From an uncultured Collinsella sp. (lineage in GTDB: Bacteria; Actinomycetota; Coriobacteriia; Coriobacteriales; Coriobacteriaceae), in NCBI GenBank assembly GCA_959596495.1, contig CAUFXK010000040.1, positions 1 through 17,020 of the forward strand: a DNA stretch of 17,020 bases. Direction: 5' to 3'. Below the pieces are notes generated by a model. That model was given only the letters and a program-made list of their open reading frames with translations, was not told the origin of the DNA and made no database searches. Of the stretch, positions 12,842 to 17,020 are shown piece by piece. The position numbers were made by a program, and so were the translations under genes. Position 1 is the first letter of the stretch, and every line of letters begins with the position of its first letter.

Positions 12842-14656
12842 ATGCAGCCCAAGCATTCTGCTATTGTCGCGGGCCTGACGCTGGCGCTTTCGTTTGGCGC
12901 CGTTTCCGTGCCGGCACCCGCCGCTGCCGAGGAGCCCACGCCGGGCGTTGCCTCGGATGCCACCGATATCGATAAGGGTCTCTACACCCAGCAGTCCTTC
13001 TCGGGCGTGCTGAGGTCGGTCCAGGGCGTTTCGTTTGTTAACGTGACCCCCGAGATGAAGTACTTTACCAAGTACGAGAGCCATGGCAACTATAACCAGG
13101 GCTTTTCGTATGGCGACGGCTATAACGCGCTGGGTTATTACCAGTTCGACCGTCGTTGGTCGCTCATTCCGTTTATGAAGCAGGTCTACAACTACAATCC
13201 CGAGAAATACAGCATGCTCAAGGATGCGATTGATCGCGGCAGCGAGATTTCTAACACGAGCAATGCCATGTACGAGAACGGCCAGCTCACTGAGCTGGGC
13301 CGTATTGCGCAGGAGGCCTTCCAGGGCGCTTATAACACCGACCCTGCTGAGTTTTCGGCTCTGCAAGATGCCTATGCGTACAACTCGTACTATGCGGTGA
13401 CCGAGGCGTGGCTCAAGAGCGGCCTGGGCATTGATATTTCGGGCCGTGCCGATTGCGTTAAGGGCATGGTGTGGAGCATCACCAACATGTGCGGCACCGG
13501 TGGTTGCAGGGACTTCTTCCGTTGGGCAAACCTTTCTAACAGTATGGCTGATCGCGAGTTTGTGACGGCGCTTTCCAACAGTGTGGTCAATAACGTGGCG
13601 ACCAAGTATTCGAGCCAGCCCCAGTATCATGAGGGCTGGAAGAACCGCTACCGCAACGAGCTGAAGGACTGCTTGGTTTATATCGCCGAGGACGAGGCCG
13701 CTGCCGCTGCGACGCCCGTGCAGCCCGAGCCCACGCCGGCGCCCTCGCCGACGCCTGATTCGAATGACGACTCGAGCGACGATGCCAACGATGACAGGAT
13801 GGATGCGCCCTCGACCGGTGCTGACGGTGATGGCTCTGCTGGTGGCACTACCAACAACGGCTCTACCTCGAACGGCTCCGATTCAAACGGCTCTGCTGCG
13901 GGCGATTCGTCTTCAAGCTCTGCCGGCAATACGGACAGCGACGCTTCTGGTTCGACCGGCGCTGGCACCTCTAACTCATCCACCGGCTCGAGCGATTCGT
14001 CCGTTGGCACCGGCTCTAACAACGGCTCCGGCTCTGACGCAACCCCTGGTTCTGATGCTTCCAAGGATGACTCGAATAAGGCGCCGGACGTTCCCGTTGC
14101 TTCGCCGGACAAGAAGCCTTCTTTCTCCGAGCAGCTTGGTTCTACGCTGGGCTCTTCGCTGATGGCTGGCGTCAATAACGGCTCGACCCAGAACAAGGGC
14201 AACTCTGATCAGGTTTCCACGGAAAAGATCGAAGCCGCAAAGGGCGACTCCAAGGACAAGGCTTCCGAGAAGACCGAATCCGATAAGGGTTCTAGCTCTG
14301 AGGAGAAGAGCGACAAGTCCGAACAGAAGAAGGGCGAGGATAAGAAGTCTGAATCTGAGGAGAAGGACAAGAGCAAGGCCGAGGGCGAAAAGAAACAGTC
14401 CGAAGACGACGACAAGAGCGGTGCTGACAACCAGGTCCAAGAGCAAAATGACTCCAAAACGGTGACCACCACGACCACGACGACTACAACGACTAAGTCC
14501 TCGGGCGGCAACATGCCCAAGACGGGCGACTTGATTGTGATGGCGAGCCTTGCCAGTGCAAGCTTGGCCACACTGGGCGCTACGTCTATCGTAAGTGGTA
14601 AGCATAAGCTCGATCAGCAGAAGAAGGCTTCTGGGGAGGACGGCTTGGAGGAGTAA
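12842..14656 (+). CDS. Secreted, cell-wall-anchored VgrG-related/lysozyme-like protein
   Basis: The product has 604 residues. Residues 1-29 form a Sec signal peptide (hydrophobic GLTLALSFGAVSV, likely cut after PAAA). Residues about 65-285 form a globular domain with KYESHGNYNQGFSYGDGYNALGYYQF, where E79 could be a lysozyme/transglycosylase-type catalytic acid; four cysteines (205, 217, 222, 277) may form disulfides. I recall similar domains labelled VgrG-related in Collinsella and relatives, but enzymatic activity is unproven. Residues about 290-550 are a disordered linker: Pro/Thr, then Ser/Gly/Asp/Asn, then Lys/Glu/Ser, then ten threonines in a row. The sorting signal reads NMPKTG (557-562), a non-standard LPxTG motif, with a membrane segment to about 585 and a basic KHK. 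The start has GGGAGG 5 nt upstream. A terminator follows. Confidence 0.8.
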   Translation: MQPKHSAIVAGLTLALSFGAVSVPAPAAAEEPTPGVASDATDIDKGLYTQQSFSGVLRSVQGVSFVNVTPEMKYFTKYESHGNYNQGFSYGDGYNALGYYQFDRRWSLIPFMKQVYNYNPEKYSMLKDAIDRGSEISNTSNAMYENGQLTELGRIAQEAFQGAYNTDPAEFSALQDAYAYNSYYAVTEAWLKSGLGIDISGRADCVKGMVWSITNMCGTGGCRDFFRWANLSNSMADREFVTALSNSVVNNVATKYSSQPQYHEGWKNRYRNELKDCLVYIAEDEAAAAATPVQPEPTPAPSPTPDSNDDSSDDANDDRMDAPSTGADGDGSAGGTTNNGSTSNGSDSNGSAAGDSSSSSAGNTDSDASGSTGAGTSNSSTGSSDSSVGTGSNNGSGSDATPGSDASKDDSNKAPDVPVASPDKKPSFSEQLGSTLGSSLMAGVNNGSTQNKGNSDQVSTEKIEAAKGDSKDKASEKTESDKGSSSEEKSDKSEQKKGEDKKSESEEKDKSKAEGEKKQSEDDDKSGADNQVQEQNDSKTVTTTTTTTTTTKSSGGNMPKTGDLIVMASLASASLATLGATSIVSGKHKLDQQKKASGEDGLEE

Positions 14657-14689
14657 TCTTCCAGATCGTTTTCTATAAGAGTTTGGGAC

Positions 14690-14723
14690 GGGGTCCGGTG
14701 CGGCGGCATCGGGCCCCTTTTTT
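14690..14723 (+). terminator. Intrinsic terminator of the wall protein gene
   Basis: GGGGTCCGGTG (14690-14700) pairs with CATCGGGCCCC (14707-14717) over 11 bp, including two G-U pairs, with a 6-nt loop and a following TTTTTT. It lies 33 bp past the stop codon. Confidence 0.92.
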
Positions 14724-14769
14724 GTTGTGCAACGATTTGTTATGCCCCCTCGGGGGTCTGTTGCTACCG

Positions 14770-14799
14770 TTGCCCGAAACGTTTGCATGTCGATATTAT
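14770..14799 (+). promoter_or_regulatory. Probable promoter of the AAA-ATPase gene
   Basis: TTGCCC (14770-14775) and TATTAT (14794-14799) are 18 bp apart. The palindrome AAACGTTT (14777-14784) lies in the spacer and could be an operator. The start codon is 58 bp further on. Confidence 0.5.
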
Positions 14800-14856
14800 T
14801 GCGCTCTACCCGCTCGCTACAATGGGCATCGTGCTGCGTTAGAAGGAGAGTTTACG

Positions 14857-16656
14857 GTGTCTGAACAGGTGAATTGTGGTTTTACTCATGCGTTTGGTGC
14901 ACGGTTGCTCAATCATGCGGATAGCGCAGCTCTACCGGTTGATGCACACGACTTTTCCGATGCAATCAATCGGTGTTTGCTCGTCGATAAGACTATGTTT
15001 ATTGCCGATATATTGGACAGTGAAGCACCTGTTGCGTTTTGCTGTCGGCCCAAGGGTTTTGGCAAGAGCATGAATCTATCGATGCTCAAATGCTATTTGG
15101 AACGATCTGATCACCGACGGCCGGATCGAAGCCCGTTCGTCGGCACCCAGATCTGGCAGGCGGGCGGCGGTCGCTATCGGGATGAGTACGCGTGCTATCC
15201 GGTCATCATGCTCGACTTTTCAGCTGCCGCTGCGAGGCGCGACGCTGATGCTGCGGCAGCTATTCGCAGCGCTGTCGCGCACGAGTGCGCCCGATTGCTG
15301 CCGCTGCTTGCCGCGCCTGATCTGTCAAGACGTGAGGTTCGTCTTATCGAGAGGGCGGCGCGTGGGGTGGCCAGCGATAAGGAGATCGATGCGGCGCTTG
15401 GCGTGCTTATTAAACTGCTTCAGACAGCTTTCGATGAGCGGGTTGTTCTTCTGATAGACGACTACGACGCGGTATGTCCAAAGCGTTTGGACGCTAAGGA
15501 CGACGGTAGCGTGGATTCCCTAGAGTCGCTCAGCCGAATGTTGTTCGACACCATTGCCGACGCCGGCGACTCGTTGCGATTGACGTGTCTGATGGGCGAG
15601 CGCCCCGGTCCTGCCGAGCTTGCGTTGTCCCAGCGTGGGGTTTCCTATCGATCGGCGACGCCACTGTCGAGTTGGTGTGATCGATGGTTCGGTTTTTCGG
15701 ACGACGAAGTCCAGGTGCTGTTGGATTGCATCGGTCGCAACGGCTGTCTGGATGACGCGCGTGAGTGGCTCGAGGGCTATCTGTTTGGTGGTTTTTATTG
15801 CTCGAGCCCGGAGCGCGTGGTGGACTACGCACATCGCGGTTGCGTCGCGCCCGTTCGGGCGGATCTGTATTGTTACGCCGACCGTCTGGGCGCATGCGTC
15901 GGCGACTGGAATCTCATTCGCCTGTCCACATTGTTCGATTTGGTTGAGCCGCATGGGTTTATTGAGGCGCCAGTGCATATGCATGCCGAGGAGGTCGATG
16001 CCGCCAAGCCCGAAGATATCTGGACAGCGCTGTATCTGTCTGGATTTCTTACGACGGACATGACGGGGCATTCGGAGGACGGCGCGTGCCTTCGTTCCCT
16101 GCGTCTGCCTAACAACGAAGTGCGTCAGGCGCTCCGTCTTGTAATTCTGGAATGGTTTGAGTGTGCCGTTGAGGACGTTGGAGTTATCGACTCGTTCCAT
16201 GACGGGCTGTGTCGAAGAGACGAGGACGCTGTAAAGCAAGCTTTGAGCTGTGCTATCGGCGATCTGGGCATCGATGTGGGCCAATCAGATATGCCGACAG
16301 CCTATCATCTGGCGCTTCAGGGGCTCTGCTTTGGACTGCCCGGCTATTGCAATCCCAGTTCCAAGCGAAGTGGCATCTCGGATCGCTGGGATATCCAGGT
16401 GATTCCCACCGGTCGGGTGTTTGACGTGGCCGACACGCTCGGCATGCTCGATGAGCGACCGCTCATTACGATCAACATGTTGTACGACCCTGGCGTCGAT
16501 GCCCTGGGCCTGGAACTGTTGGCGGTTCAGGCGCTGCTCGACATAGAGCGCGACGGCATCGATGATATCCGCGTGCCGCGCCCCGCCGTCGGGCGCATGC
16601 GTTGGGGCTTTGGCTTTGACGGTCAGCGTGTGTCCGTGGTGTGTCAACGACTGTAG
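14857..16656 (+). CDS. AAA-ATPase_like protein with degenerate PD-(D/E)XK end
   Basis: The product has 599 residues. The GTG at 14857 was chosen because AAGGAGA lies 7 nt upstream; earlier in-frame codons overlap the preceding terminator. The N-terminal part matches AAA-ATPase_like proteins (Pfam AAA-ATPase_like, with PDDEXK_9 at the end): CLLVDKTMFIADIL (40-53), Walker A RPKGFGKSMNLSML (64-77, K70, S71), and Walker B VVLLIDDYD (196-204). The usual family sequence is RPRRFGKS, so the loop is changed. At the C-terminus D512 (RWDIQV) of the nuclease core is kept, but the expected ExK strand reads PLITINML (535-542), with Asn and Leu where Glu and Lys should be. These proteins are common, often multi-copy, in gut bacteria and archaea and their role is unknown; defence or mobile-element links have been suggested. 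There are no membrane segments. Confidence 0.85.
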   Translation: MSEQVNCGFTHAFGARLLNHADSAALPVDAHDFSDAINRCLLVDKTMFIADILDSEAPVAFCCRPKGFGKSMNLSMLKCYLERSDHRRPDRSPFVGTQIWQAGGGRYRDEYACYPVIMLDFSAAAARRDADAAAAIRSAVAHECARLLPLLAAPDLSRREVRLIERAARGVASDKEIDAALGVLIKLLQTAFDERVVLLIDDYDAVCPKRLDAKDDGSVDSLESLSRMLFDTIADAGDSLRLTCLMGERPGPAELALSQRGVSYRSATPLSSWCDRWFGFSDDEVQVLLDCIGRNGCLDDAREWLEGYLFGGFYCSSPERVVDYAHRGCVAPVRADLYCYADRLGACVGDWNLIRLSTLFDLVEPHGFIEAPVHMHAEEVDAAKPEDIWTALYLSGFLTTDMTGHSEDGACLRSLRLPNNEVRQALRLVILEWFECAVEDVGVIDSFHDGLCRRDEDAVKQALSCAIGDLGIDVGQSDMPTAYHLALQGLCFGLPGYCNPSSKRSGISDRWDIQVIPTGRVFDVADTLGMLDERPLITINMLYDPGVDALGLELLAVQALLDIERDGIDDIRVPRPAVGRMRWGFGFDGQRVSVVCQRL

Positions 16657-16660
16657 CGGC

Positions 16661-16675
16661 GGGCGAAAGCCCTTT
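16661..16675. terminator. Short hairpin between convergent genes
   Basis: GGGC-GAAA-GCCC (16661-16672) is a 4-bp stem with a GNRA tetraloop followed by TTT. It lies in the 20-bp gap between two convergent stop codons. It is small, so its function as a terminator is uncertain. Confidence 0.4.
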
Positions 16676-16676
16676 A

Positions 16677-17020
16677 CTACTCGGCGTCCTTCAGGGGCGG
16701 CATGGGCTTCCAGTTGGGATCCTTAACGATCTTGCGGGCGTCCTTCATGCCGCGGCGCAGCGCCGGAATGCCGGTCTTAAAGCATTTGTCGACTGCTGCC
16801 AGACGAATGAACTCCTTGCAGAAGGTCGCGGCATTGCCCAGACGGAACAGCACGGGGTGGTAGTCGCCGTAGATCTGCATGTAGCGTGCCAGATAACCGC
16901 GGTTGCGCATGATGTAGTAGCGGTTGGTGTCGCTCGTGGAGTTGAGCTGGCGCTTGCCGGCGATATCCCAGTTAGAGACGGCGCGGGCGCGCTTGAGCAC
17001 CACGTCGGCAACCACGGCGG
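16677..17020 (-). CDS. C-terminal part of a probable family 2 glycosyltransferase
   Basis: The gene enters from the right edge of the window and stops at 16677-16679, leaving about 114 codons. The visible sequence includes SNWDIAGKRQLNSTSDTNRYYIMRNRGYLARYMQ, which resembles the region after the catalytic domain in GT2 rhamnosyl- or galactofuranosyl-transferases, where an RxYYxxRNxxYL pattern is common. The end is basic and Pro-rich (ARKIVKDPNWKPMPPLKD). The catalytic DxD and acceptor region are outside the window, so the sugar cannot be named. It converges with the AAA-ATPase gene. Confidence 0.5.
   Translation of the reverse strand, partial: AVVADVVLKRARAVSNWDIAGKRQLNSTSDTNRYYIMRNRGYLARYMQIYGDYHPVLFRLGNAATFCKEFIRLAAVDKCFKTGIPALRRGMKDARKIVKDPNWKPMPPLKDAE

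Noticed and set aside
13976..14788. A minus-strand frame of 270 codons opposite the wall protein stalk
   Set aside because: Its Leu/Val/Arg-rich sequence is simply the reverse of the Ser/Lys/Glu/Thr stalk and crosses the terminator.
1..17020. CRISPR array, tRNA or rRNA genes
   Set aside because: No regularly spaced direct repeats, no tRNA-like TTCGA arm in a cloverleaf context, and no rRNA signatures were seen.

Overview
The window looks like chromosomal DNA of a gut-type actinobacterium of the class Coriobacteriia, most likely Collinsella. This rests on moderately high GC, on recognisable protein types (the secreted VgrG-related/lysozyme-like wall protein, the NifU-like plus GGGtGRT pair, a sufCBDSU cluster with a divergent Rrf2 gene) and on an IS1249-like transposase remnant. 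The species is inferred, not shown.

Layout, left to right. (1) 1-1227: a 5'-truncated or window-cut IS256/IS1249-type transposase end, then a dinD-like gene on the minus strand; this part looks accessory. (2) 1389-2915 (-): a soluble FAD flavoprotein of the fumarate reductase / L-aspartate oxidase superfamily. (3) 3104-4929 (-): a two-gene unit encoding a NifU/IscU-like scaffold protein and the GGGtGRT protein, closed by a textbook terminator. (4) 5333-6145 (+): a single IS200-like (Y1/HUH, RAYT-type) transposase with a C-terminal HTH region. (5) 6146-6740: about 600 bp without a convincing gene, holding an 11-bp direct repeat and a GC-rich, potentially structured element. (6) 6740-12050 (-): a tightly packed suf operon read sufC-sufB-sufD-sufS-sufU, with overlapping start/stop codons and a terminator after sufU. 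(7) 12051-12270: a divergent control region with dyads over both promoters and competing hairpins in the leader of the regulator gene. (8) 12271-12702 (+): an Rrf2/IscR-type regulator with three cysteines. (9) 12842-14656 (+): a large secreted, sortase-type wall protein. (10) 14857-16656 (+): an AAA-ATPase_like protein with a decayed C-terminal nuclease motif. (11) 16677-17020 (-): the C-terminal end of a probable glycosyltransferase.

The theme of the middle 9 kb is iron-sulfur cluster assembly. SufS removes sulfur from cysteine, SufU accepts it, SufBCD builds the cluster, and the Rrf2 protein probably senses cluster status and controls both itself and the suf operon. A second scaffold-like protein with its GGGtGRT partner lies 2 kb away and may serve a related but undefined job. 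The best candidates for something undescribed are the three-segment leader of the Rrf2 gene, the structured element at about 6510-6736, the scaffold/GGGtGRT pair and the CxxC-bearing N-terminal extension on SufS.
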